From Christensenella sp. UBA3857 (GTDB lineage Bacteria > Bacillota > Clostridia > Christensenellales > CAG-138), in contig DGHD01000040.1 in the NCBI GenBank assembly GCA_002392505.1, forward strand, positions 1 to 21,576: a DNA stretch of 21,576 nt, written 5' to 3'. The notes below the pieces were generated by a model. That model was not told where the DNA came from, ran no database searches, and saw nothing but the letters and a program-made list of their open reading frames with translations. Shown here piece after piece: positions 14,669 through 21,576 of this stretch; positions within the stretch are counted from its first letter, which is position 1; every line of letters starts with the position of its first letter. The position numbers and the translations under genes were made by a program.

Positions 14669-16039
14669 ATGAAAAAGGAAGATCTCGCCGAAGCCCTGAC
14701 CGGCGTTTCGGAAAAATACATAAGCGAATCCTCCCCCGCCCGCCGATCGCGCAGAAGGCGCCTCTTCGCCGCGGCGGCTGCCTGCGCCGCGCTGGTGATA
14801 GCCGCGGGGACGGCGCTCGCGTTCATGCTGCCGCGAAACTCCGCCGCTGTCCGGCCGTCGAAACGCCTTGAGAATAACGCCGTGGTGTTTGCCGAATATC
14901 CCAAGACCCCCTCCGGAAACGCATATTACACCTACGTTTCGCGGCTTCGGGAAACCGATTACGGCGCGGGGAGCGATCTTATCGGCTTTTACAAAAAGGC
15001 CTCCGCCGTCTTCCTCGAAAGCGGGAAAAACGAGTTCTGTTCCCCGCTCGATATCTATCTGGCGCTTGCCATGACCGCGGAAACAGCGGAGGGCGATACC
15101 CGCGCGGAAATACTCGAGCTGCTCGAGGTCGGCTCGATCGATGAGCTGCGCGTAAAGACCGAGAAGCTCTACCGTTCGGTTTACAGGAACAATCAGGCGG
15201 AAGGCGCGTGCATACCCTCCGCTTCCCTTTGGCTGAACGACGGCACGCTTTATGACGCCGATACCCTCGAAACGCTTAAAAGCCGTTATCACGCTTCCGT
15301 TTTCTGCGGGCAGATGGGCGATAAAGGCTACGACGCGCTGATGGATAAGTGGATCCGCGAGATGACCGACGGGCTCGTCTCGGGGGTGAGCCCGACCACT
15401 CCCCTCGACCGCGCGCGGATCATCACCACACTGTATTTCGATGCGAAATGGGAGGAATCCTTCACGGTCGAAAGGGGAACGCGCACGTTCCGTTCCCCCG
15501 GCGGCGACAGGGAGATCGGCTTCATGAGCGGCCCCGGCAATGCGTTTTACGTGGGAAACGGCTTTAAGGCGGCGTCCAAGGCGCTTAAGGACGGCAGCAG
15601 CGTTTGGTTCGTGCTCCCGGACGAGGAGATCACGCTTTCCGATCTGATCTCAAGCGGGGAAGCGCTTGACGCCATACTCAGCGGCGAGGGCGAAACGGGC
15701 AATACCGTCTCGATCACCGCGCCGAAGCTCGATATCTCATCGGAGACTTCGCTGATCGAAGGGCTTAAAAAACTCGGCGTTACCAAGTGCTTTTCCGAAA
15801 CGGAAGCCGATTTCTCCAATCTGTCGAGCGATGATCCGTTGTTTATCGACGAGGCGACGCATTCCGTCAGGTACATCCTAGACGATAAGCGCGTCAGGGC
15901 CGCTTCGTTCAGTATGTCCATTTTTACGATAAAGGCAGCGGAGGATTTCGAGCTTGTTGCCGACAGGCCGTTCATGATCGTCCACGTCAGCGAAGATCTG
16001 ACCCCTCTGTTTATCGGCGCGGTGTACGATCCGGTTTGA
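14669..16039 (+). CDS. Membrane-anchored serpin with anti-sigma-like N-terminal tail
   Basis: This 456-residue protein has a short cytoplasmic tail (1-31, MKKEDLAEALTGVSEKYI then a basic run), one span (32-54) and an outside serpin domain (about 95-456). Serpin marks are FCSPLDIYLALAMTAETAEG, NDGTLYDADTLETLK, TTLYFDAKWE, ITAPKLDISSETSL, and the end VADRPFMIVH...FIGAVYDPV. Counting from the conserved His to the final RPF gives the same length as alpha-1-antitrypsin, which puts P1 at Lys422 with Ala423 after it. The hinge is unusual: Asp at P17, Arg at P15, Val at P14, then AASF. The tail and its place behind an ECF sigma gene resemble clostridial anti-sigma proteins, suggesting a fusion. Whether it inhibits proteases is unproven. 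Confidence 0.88.
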   Translation: MKKEDLAEALTGVSEKYISESSPARRSRRRRLFAAAAACAALVIAAGTALAFMLPRNSAAVRPSKRLENNAVVFAEYPKTPSGNAYYTYVSRLRETDYGAGSDLIGFYKKASAVFLESGKNEFCSPLDIYLALAMTAETAEGDTRAEILELLEVGSIDELRVKTEKLYRSVYRNNQAEGACIPSASLWLNDGTLYDADTLETLKSRYHASVFCGQMGDKGYDALMDKWIREMTDGLVSGVSPTTPLDRARIITTLYFDAKWEESFTVERGTRTFRSPGGDREIGFMSGPGNAFYVGNGFKAASKALKDGSSVWFVLPDEEITLSDLISSGEALDAILSGEGETGNTVSITAPKLDISSETSLIEGLKKLGVTKCFSETEADFSNLSSDDPLFIDEATHSVRYILDDKRVRAASFSMSIFTIKAAEDFELVADRPFMIVHVSEDLTPLFIGAVYDPV

Positions 16040-16061
16040 TACCGGCCGCGCGTTTCCCGTT

Positions 16062-16083
16062 AAGGCCCCCGGGGCCTTTTTTT
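16062..16083 (+). terminator. Terminator of the sigma/serpin operon
   Basis: The near-perfect palindrome AAGGCCCCCGGGGCCTT (16062-16078) is followed by T's to 16083. The T-tract runs straight into the -35 box of the next gene. Confidence 0.85.
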
Positions 16084-16084
16084 C

Positions 16085-16113
16085 TTGCCTTTTCCGACAA
16101 AAGCCTGTATAAT
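16085..16113 (+). promoter_or_regulatory. sigma-A promoter of the lipid kinase gene
   Basis: TTGCCT (16085-16090) and TATAAT (16108-16113) are 17 bases apart. AAAGGAG (16131-16137) is the ribosome site for the ATG at 16147. Confidence 0.82.
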
Positions 16114-16146
16114 AAACGTATCATTCCGATAAAGGAGTTTTATATC

Positions 16147-17001
16147 ATGGCATCATATCAGGTTCTTTACAATCCCTCCTCCAACAACCGCCGCGGCGAA
16201 GCGGAGGCGCACGCGCTCGACGCCATCCTGAAGGACGACGTGCTCACCTACCGCGACGTAATGAAGCTCGGCAGCTACCGTGAATTCCTCATGGGGCTCC
16301 CCGTGGACGAAAAAGTCGTCATCTGCGGCGGCGACGGCACGCTCAACCGCCTTGTGAACGACCTTAACGGCTACGTTCCCGTCAACGAGATCTATTATCT
16401 CGGCGCGGGCTCCGGCAACGACTTTTTGAACGACCTCGGCAGAAAGCCGGCGGACGGCCTCGTTAAGCTTAACGACTACATAAAGGACCTGCCCGTCGTC
16501 ACCGTTAACGGCAAGACGAGCCGCTTCATAAACGGCGTCGGCTACGGCATAGACGGCTACTGCTGCGAGGAGGGCGACAGGCAGCGCGAAAAGAGCGACA
16601 AGCCCGTCAACTACACCTCCATCGCGATAAACGGTCTCCTCTTCCACTTTAAGCCCGTGAATGCCACCGTCACCGTCGACGGCGTGAAGCACACCTATAA
16701 GAAGGTCTGGCTCGCCCCCACCATGAACGGGCGCTGCTACGGCGGCGGCATGATGCCCACCCCCGATCAGGACCGTCTCGATCCCGAAAGGAAGCTCTCC
16801 GTGCTCGTCTACCACGGCGTAGGCAAATTAAGGGCGCTGATCGTGTTCCCCTCCATTTTCAAGGGCGAGCACCTGAAGCACGACAAGATGTGCGAGGTGC
16901 TGACCGGGCACGAGATAACCGTCGAGTTCGACCGTCCCACCGCCCTCCAGATCGACGGCGAGACCGTGAAGAACGTCACGAGCTACAAGGCGGTCAAATA
17001 A
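16147..17001 (+). CDS. Diacylglycerol kinase-family lipid kinase (DagK/YegS-like)
   Basis: This 284-residue cytoplasmic kinase is predicted to phosphorylate diacylglycerol or a related lipid with ATP. The nucleotide motif CGGDGTLN is near residue 60, followed by LGAGSGNDFLNDLGR, the second conserved motif. The C-terminal part has GGGMMPTPDQDRLDPE and FDRPTALQIDGE, usual for the family. The ATG at 16147 follows AAAGGAG. A longer in-frame version would begin inside the serpin stop region, before the promoter. The gene is monocistronic. DgkB-type recycling of diacylglycerol from lipoteichoic acid synthesis is one possible role; the exact lipid cannot be told. Confidence 0.88.
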   Translation: MASYQVLYNPSSNNRRGEAEAHALDAILKDDVLTYRDVMKLGSYREFLMGLPVDEKVVICGGDGTLNRLVNDLNGYVPVNEIYYLGAGSGNDFLNDLGRKPADGLVKLNDYIKDLPVVTVNGKTSRFINGVGYGIDGYCCEEGDRQREKSDKPVNYTSIAINGLLFHFKPVNATVTVDGVKHTYKKVWLAPTMNGRCYGGGMMPTPDQDRLDPERKLSVLVYHGVGKLRALIVFPSIFKGEHLKHDKMCEVLTGHEITVEFDRPTALQIDGETVKNVTSYKAVK

Positions 17002-17013
17002 GCTTTCATAACG

Positions 17014-17045
17014 AAACAGGCTGTGCATCCCGCACAGCCTGTTTT
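17014..17045. terminator. Bidirectional terminator between convergent genes
   Basis: A perfect 13-bp stem AAACAGGCTGTGC (17014-17026) pairs with GCACAGCCTGTTT (17032-17044). T's follow on the plus strand, and TTTCGTT on the minus strand. It ends the lipid kinase gene and the ABC/pseudokinase operon. Confidence 0.85.
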
Positions 17046-17069
17046 ATCGTGTCAACGGGGACTATCCCG

Positions 17070-19418
17070 TCATTTATCATTCACGAACCACACGTACACG
17101 TGCGCCGTGCCGTTTTGATCCTTCCCCGTCGGGAAGCCGTAGATCCATTTATATTCCTTGCCCTCCTTAAAGGAGTTCGCCGCAGCGTAATGGTGGTGGT
17201 ATTCGAGTATCAGCGTGCCTCCGTCCGAGGTCTCGAGTTTGACGAGGTAATAATCCCCGTGCTCCAATATCTCCGTTACCGTGCCCCTTATGTTGTAGCA
17301 CTGCTTCGAGGGACGCTGCAGCGCGTCATAGCTCATCGCCCACGCGCTTTCGACGTAGCTCGTGTAATCGGGCGCGCGCTGCACGTGCATCGTGCGGGTG
17401 AATACCTGTCCCTCCGGATCGGTGCAGGTGAAGACTATCTCATAATCGCCCGCTTCCGGCAGCGTTGCCGTAAGGCTGAAGCTCCCGTCTGCGCCGACGA
17501 TCGGCTCCGTGAGGATCACGAGCTCGTTATCGCAGGCGGCGGTCACGGACGAGCCCGAGGGCGCCATGCCGTGCAGCTCTATCGTGTCGTTGGGATCGTT
17601 GATGCGCTGCGAATACCGCGTTTCGCCCATATCCCACGGGAGCATCACCGCGGGCGGCTCCGGAATATCCACCGTGACGGTGATACTGCGCCTGAATACG
17701 CAGTATCGCGGAAGCTTCGCCTCGAATATGACGGTATATACGCCGTTCTCCTCATACGTCCTGTCGAACGAGAAATCGCCCCCGCCGTTCACCGCGAGCA
17801 ATTCGCCGTCGGCGGTGACCTCCGCCTTGACCGGGTAAACATGCCCGGTGATGTGAACGACGCCGTCCTCCGATACGATCGCGTCGCCGCAGTTGACGAC
17901 GGCGTTGAGCTCCGGCACCTCGAGCATCACGTAGCCCATGTCCGAAATGGGCTCCAGCGTGCCGTCGGCGTTCTTTATATAGAACTTCGGCTGCACGGAA
18001 TATGCCGTGGTCTCCATCGGCTCGTCGGGCAGATAATCCTCAAGACTTATCTCGAACACCTTGCGGTCGTCCGCGTTGACCTGATATTCGGTGCGGGCGC
18101 CGGAGGGCGCTTCGTAAACGATCACGGAGCCGTTCCTCGCATAGATCGTGATGCGGGCCTTCATGGGATCCGCGCTGTTCTGCACTATCTGGGGCGAGCG
18201 GGGCTTAAAGGTGTCCTCCTCCTTTTTGGGGAACAGGTCGGCGATATAGTCCTTCGCGGAGTATGCCGCCATGCAGAGTACCGCGATCGCGGCCGTTACC
18301 GCGAGAATGACGAGCAGCGCCCTTATCCCCCTGGAGGGCTTCCTTCTTTCGGGCTCCGCCGCCGGCGCTTCGGGCTCCTTGGGCGTTTCGTCCCGCTTTG
18401 CCTTTTTCACGTCCTTCTTTTCGCGCTTCGCTGGCGCGGGCGTTTCCGCGGCTGGAGCGGCTGCGGCGGGAGCGGCTGCTGCGGGAGCGCAGGCTGTTTT
18501 TGCGAGTGGATCGGCGCCCGTCTTGAGCGCCTTGACCGCCTTGTTCAGCTCCGCGGCGGAGGCGAAACGCTTCGCCTTATCCGGCGCGCACGCCTTCAAT
18601 ATCACCCCCGCAAAAGCGGCGTCGGCGTTTGCGGGCGCGGGGAGCTCGGCCCCCGTCATGCGGCGCATCGCCGCCTTTTCACGCTGAACGGGCGAGGCGT
18701 TCTCCGGCTCGAAGGGCAGACGCGAGCCGTTCATGAGCGCATAGGCGATGAGACCGAGCGAATAAACGTCGGCAGCGCCGCCGTGCTCCTCGCCCCTTAT
18801 CACCTCGGGCGCGGAATACTCCGCGGGCTCGTCGTCCGAGGGCTCCTCTGCCGAGCCGTACGCGCGGGCGGCGCTCATATCGCCGAGCGCGAAGCCGCCG
18901 TCGGGCTTTATGAAAATGCTCTCCGGTCTTACGCGGCGGTGGGTGATGCCCTCCCTTTCACAGCAGGCGAGCGCGGCGGAGATATCCTCCGCGAGCCGGA
19001 GCGTTTCCGTCCCGTTAAGGGGGTTCTGCTTCTGCCTTTTGATAAGCGGCTCGTAAAGCGCCGTGCGTATGAACACGTCGCTGCCGAGCCCTCCCTCGCG
19101 CGGGATGACGGCGTTTTCCAAACAGCCCGCTATCTGAGGACAGGCGGCGAGCCTTTCCGAAACGGCTATCTCGCGCCCCGCATCGCGCAGGCGCGAATCG
19201 GCGTACGCCTCAAGCGTCGCGTCGTCCATGCCGTCCTCCTTAAGGGCCTTTACTATGCTTTCGTCATTGGGGACGGGGATATGCTTCACAGCGGCATACT
19301 CCCTTTTGCCGTCCCTCTCCCTGAACACGCGGTAAGTGCGCGAATCGTCGTCCTCCGCGATAACTGCCTCGACGGACCATTCGCCGAACAGGGGCTCGAA
19401 TTTCCTTATGTTGTCCAT
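17070..19418 (-). CDS. Transmembrane pseudokinase with Ig-like extracellular module
   Basis: This 782-residue protein has a Ser/Thr-kinase-like domain inside (about 1-300), an Ala/Pro/Lys linker with PAAAA repeats (about 304-362), one span (365-386) and a large outside part (387-782). Kinase marks kept are Lys45 (AAVKHI), Glu83 or Glu88 for helix C, Asp180 of the DFG site (GDMS) and APE 203-205. Lost are the Gly-rich loop, the catalytic Asp (HRD is HRR, 160-162), the HRD+2 Lys (Arg164) and the metal-binding Asn (Ser167). It is therefore probably a pseudokinase. The layout resembles PASTA kinases, but the outside half matches the lipoprotein at 6185-7414 end to end. It is second in an operon after an ABC exporter. 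The ATG at 19418 follows AAAGGG. Confidence 0.85.
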   Translation of the reverse strand: MDNIRKFEPLFGEWSVEAVIAEDDDSRTYRVFRERDGKREYAAVKHIPVPNDESIVKALKEDGMDDATLEAYADSRLRDAGREIAVSERLAACPQIAGCLENAVIPREGGLGSDVFIRTALYEPLIKRQKQNPLNGTETLRLAEDISAALACCEREGITHRRVRPESIFIKPDGGFALGDMSAARAYGSAEEPSDDEPAEYSAPEVIRGEEHGGAADVYSLGLIAYALMNGSRLPFEPENASPVQREKAAMRRMTGAELPAPANADAAFAGVILKACAPDKAKRFASAAELNKAVKALKTGADPLAKTACAPAAAAPAAAAPAAETPAPAKREKKDVKKAKRDETPKEPEAPAAEPERRKPSRGIRALLVILAVTAAIAVLCMAAYSAKDYIADLFPKKEEDTFKPRSPQIVQNSADPMKARITIYARNGSVIVYEAPSGARTEYQVNADDRKVFEISLEDYLPDEPMETTAYSVQPKFYIKNADGTLEPISDMGYVMLEVPELNAVVNCGDAIVSEDGVVHITGHVYPVKAEVTADGELLAVNGGGDFSFDRTYEENGVYTVIFEAKLPRYCVFRRSITVTVDIPEPPAVMLPWDMGETRYSQRINDPNDTIELHGMAPSGSSVTAACDNELVILTEPIVGADGSFSLTATLPEAGDYEIVFTCTDPEGQVFTRTMHVQRAPDYTSYVESAWAMSYDALQRPSKQCYNIRGTVTEILEHGDYYLVKLETSDGGTLILEYHHHYAAANSFKEGKEYKWIYGFPTGKDQNGTAHVYVWFVNDK

Positions 19419-19432
19419 TATTCGCCCTTTCC

Positions 19433-19471
19433 CGGCCCTGCGGCCGAAATATGCTCATGCCCAAAGGGCCG
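19433..19471 (-). other. Intercistronic stem-loop between ABC exporter and pseudokinase
   Basis: CGGCCCT at 19471-19465 (minus strand) pairs perfectly with AGGGCCG at 19439-19433 across a 25-base loop. There is no T-tract, so it is not a terminator. It lies just upstream of the pseudokinase ribosome site and may affect mRNA stability or relative expression of the two genes. Confidence 0.4.
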
Positions 19472-21370
19472 TTATGCCTCCGTCTCCTCCGCATATCTTG
19501 CCGCCTGGGTGGAGAAGAGGGTATAATACTTGCCCTTGAGCTCCATCAGCTCGCGGTGGCTGCCGCATTCGACTATCCTGCCGTCCTCCATAACGAGTAT
19601 CTTGTCGGCGATCGTCGCGCTCGAAAGGCGGTGCGAAATGAATATGCTGGTCTTGTTCTTTCTCAGCTCGTTGAACTGATTGAATATCTCCTGCTCCGCC
19701 ATGGGGTCGAGCGAAGCCGTCGGCTCGTCGAGTATCAGTATGTCCGAATCGGAGTAGAACGCGCGGGCGATCGCCAGCTTCTGCCACTGACCGATGGAGA
19801 GCTCCGCGCCGTCCGCCTCAAAATAGCGCATGAGCGGCGTATCGTAGCCGTTTTTGAGCTTCTCGATGAACACGTCCGCGCCGCTGTGCCCGGCGGCCTC
19901 CTTCATCTCGGCTTCGCCCGCCTTGCGCTCGATATCGCCGAATACGATGTTCTCGCCCGCGGTGACGGCGTATTTGCCGAAATCCTGGAATATCATGCCG
20001 AACATATCGTAAAGCTCCGTCACGTCATATTCCTTTATGTCGTGCCCGTCGAGCAGCACCGTGCCGGAGGACGGATCGTAAAGCCTTGTGAGGAGCTTGA
20101 CGAGCGTCGTTTTGCCCGCGCCGTTCAAGCCGACGATAACGACCGTTTCGCCCTCGTTTATCTTAAGGTTGACGTCTTTAAGTATATCGCGTTCGACGCC
20201 CTGGTAGCGGAAGTACACGTTTTTGAACTCGATCGTGTGCGCCCTGCCGCGCTCAACGTGCCTCGGCTCCTTAAGGGAGGGCACTATCGTGGGCTTCTCT
20301 GCGAGGAACGATATGAGGTTCTCGATGAAAAGCGTGCCCTCGTAAATGGTCGCCGTGCTGCCGATCAGCCCGCCGACGCCCGCGCCTATGGCAGTTATCG
20401 CGCCGGTGTAGAGCGCGAAATCACCGACCGCGAACTGCTTGTCGAAAACGCCCTTCGCAAGGAATATGTAGAGCAGGCAGTAGACCGCGCTCGTAACGAC
20501 TGCGGCGGCAAGACCCCACAGCGTTTCGGATATGCGCAGTCTGCGCAGGCCCCTGTAATACTCGTCGAACGCCGCCTTGTACTTGTCCGTGAAGGTCCTG
20601 CCCAGATCGAACATCCTTATCTCCTTGACGAGATCCTTGTCGATGACCGTCTGCGCGTAGTAATCCATCTGCCGGCGGTTCTTCGAGCGGAAGAACATAT
20701 AGTTGACGTTCTTTTTGCGGTAGACGAAATTGACGATCGTCGTGGGGATCGAAACGAGTATGATCACCCACGGCGCCCACCAGCTTACGGCGAACAGCAC
20801 GACGATATAGCTCACGATGCTGATGAGCGTGCTCAATACCGAGAAGGTCGAGCTCATTATCTGTATGGGGCGCATGCCCGCCTCGCGGTTGGCGTTCTCC
20901 ATGCGGGCGTAATAATCGGGCGAGTCGTAGCTTTCCATATCGACCTCGCGCGCCTTGTCCATAATGAGCATTTTGACGTGGTTGGATACCTGCTCGCCCG
21001 AAACGGAGGTGAGCGTCGAATAAAGCCGCGTCACCGCCTGATTTATGAACGTGTAGGCGAACTGCAGTATGAGCAGCACCGTTATCACGCCGAACGCGAA
21101 CTCGACCCCGGCGTACGCCTCGGCGAGCTTGTTCATTATCCTCGCGCCGATGAGCGAGCCGATAACGGGCATCACGCCGTTGAACACCGCCATGAACACC
21201 ATGGCGAAGAGGAGGCTCTTCTTCGTCTCCCACACGAGCTTGAAAATGTAGAAAAGCCTTGAGAAAAAGCCGGAAATGACCTTTATTACGTACCCCGGCA
21301 CCTCCTTGAGCTTCTTCGGCTTGGGCACGCGGTACCTGTCGTTCACCGACATATCGTTTATGCTGCGCAT
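19472..21370 (-). CDS. ABC exporter, fused permease and ATPase
   Basis: This 632-residue transporter half has an N-terminal six-helix exporter domain (about residues 30-340) and a C-terminal ATPase that drives transport by ATP hydrolysis. Walker A GLNGAGKT starts at residue 414. The signature is LSIGQWQKLAIARAF (LSIGQ instead of LSGGQ), the Walker B ends in Asp548-Glu549 (ILILDEPTASLD), and the switch His is in IFISHRL. The catalytic Glu is present, so it should be active, as a homodimer unless a partner is encoded elsewhere. The substrate is unknown. I use the ATG at 21370, because longer versions would start upstream of the promoter at 21402-21430. It is first in an operon with the pseudokinase, 53 bp away. 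Confidence 0.92.
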   Translation of the reverse strand: MRSINDMSVNDRYRVPKPKKLKEVPGYVIKVISGFFSRLFYIFKLVWETKKSLLFAMVFMAVFNGVMPVIGSLIGARIMNKLAEAYAGVEFAFGVITVLLILQFAYTFINQAVTRLYSTLTSVSGEQVSNHVKMLIMDKAREVDMESYDSPDYYARMENANREAGMRPIQIMSSTFSVLSTLISIVSYIVVLFAVSWWAPWVIILVSIPTTIVNFVYRKKNVNYMFFRSKNRRQMDYYAQTVIDKDLVKEIRMFDLGRTFTDKYKAAFDEYYRGLRRLRISETLWGLAAAVVTSAVYCLLYIFLAKGVFDKQFAVGDFALYTGAITAIGAGVGGLIGSTATIYEGTLFIENLISFLAEKPTIVPSLKEPRHVERGRAHTIEFKNVYFRYQGVERDILKDVNLKINEGETVVIVGLNGAGKTTLVKLLTRLYDPSSGTVLLDGHDIKEYDVTELYDMFGMIFQDFGKYAVTAGENIVFGDIERKAGEAEMKEAAGHSGADVFIEKLKNGYDTPLMRYFEADGAELSIGQWQKLAIARAFYSDSDILILDEPTASLDPMAEQEIFNQFNELRKNKTSIFISHRLSSATIADKILVMEDGRIVECGSHRELMELKGKYYTLFSTQAARYAEETEA

Positions 21371-21401
21371 GAAAAACCCCCGTTCGATATGATTTGTCAC
21401 A

Positions 21402-21430
21402 ATTATATAATATTCGCCCGCCTTTTTCAA
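21402..21430 (-). promoter_or_regulatory. sigma-A promoter of the ABC/pseudokinase operon
   Basis: On the minus strand TTGAAA (21430-21425), a 17-base spacer and TATAAT (21407-21402). The leader is about 30 bases, with GGGGG as a modest ribosome site 6 bases before the ATG. Confidence 0.85.
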
Positions 21431-21462
21431 TAAAGACCGGAAAAAAAGGAAGGGGCGTCGGA

Positions 21463-21576
21463 TTTGTCGGAAGCATCCCTCATCCACCCTCGCCTTGCGG
21501 CTCCGGTCCCCTGCCCCCAAGGGAAGGCTGAATAGTTTGTGAGCTGCCCAGCCAAAAGCCTTCCCCTAGGGGAAGG
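21463..21576 (-). repeat. Inverted copy of the left-edge dispersed repeat
   Basis: Read on the minus strand, the right edge contains GGTGGATGAGGGATGCTTCC (from 21488), matching positions 11-36 at 24 of 26 bases. Further in are two palindromic blocks: CCTTCCCTTGGGGGCAGG around 21510-21527 and CCTTCCCCTAGGGGAAGG at 21559-21576. The latter resembles the palindrome at 270-287. The element runs off the window edge. No open frame inside it looks real. Confidence 0.72.

Noticed and set aside
16890..19526. Open frame of 878 codons on the plus strand opposite the pseudokinase gene
   Set aside because: It has an Arg-rich shadow composition, no domains and no ribosome site, and it crosses a bidirectional terminator. 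The minus strand carries the real gene.

Overview
The window reads like chromosomal DNA of a GC-rich Clostridia-type Firmicute. No taxonomic marker is present, so this is inferred from several signs: lipoproteins with Gram-positive-style lipoboxes, a YhaM-type exoribonuclease, an ECF sigma factor paired with a short-tailed membrane partner, strong AGGAGG-like ribosome sites, sigma-A promoters with 17-bp spacers, and an archaeal-type (class I) lysyl-tRNA synthetase. Sixteen protein genes are supported. No rRNA, tRNA, CRISPR array, transposase or phage gene was seen.

Layout. Positions 1-440 hold non-coding repeat DNA: the end of one dispersed repeat, a ~210-bp element with inverted ends, then a row of short hairpins separated by the heptamer ATATCGA. 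Positions 455-3607 (+) carry lysS (class I LysRS with a fused C-terminal tRNA-binding OB domain) and a radical SAM gene just after the lysS terminator. Positions 3683-5961 (-) are an M3 oligopeptidase with an overlapping GNAT acetyltransferase. Positions 6101-7466 (+) carry a lipoprotein with Ig-like repeats. Positions 7491-9193 (-) carry a small lipoprotein and a YhaM-like nuclease. Positions 9202-13942 (-) form a poly-gamma-glutamate operon in the order capB-capC-capA-ggt(capD-like). Positions 14011-16083 (+) carry an ECF sigma factor and a membrane-anchored serpin. Positions 16085-17045 (+) carry a DagK-family lipid kinase. Positions 17070-21430 (-) carry an ABC exporter and a kinase-like membrane protein whose outside half is a full-length paralogue of the 6185 lipoprotein. 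The right edge carries another copy of the left-edge repeat in inverted orientation.

The theme is the cell surface. The cap operon should build and anchor or trim a gamma-glutamyl polymer. Its CapA homologue keeps the overall CapA pattern but lacks nearly every metal-site residue, and its gamma-glutamyltransferase lacks the lid loop, as polymer-acting family members do. Divergent from it, the sigma factor precedes a protein with a short basic cytoplasmic tail, one membrane span and an outside serpin, which looks like an anti-sigma/serpin fusion that could sense proteases. The ABC exporter operon ends in a pseudokinase (HRD is HRR, no Gly-loop) carrying the same outside module as the lipoprotein.

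The strongest candidates for undescribed biology are (1) the ECF sigma/serpin pair, (2) the pseudokinase and lipoprotein sharing one extracellular module, (3) the PGA operon with a metal-site-less CapA, and (4) the ATATCGA-spaced hairpin array.
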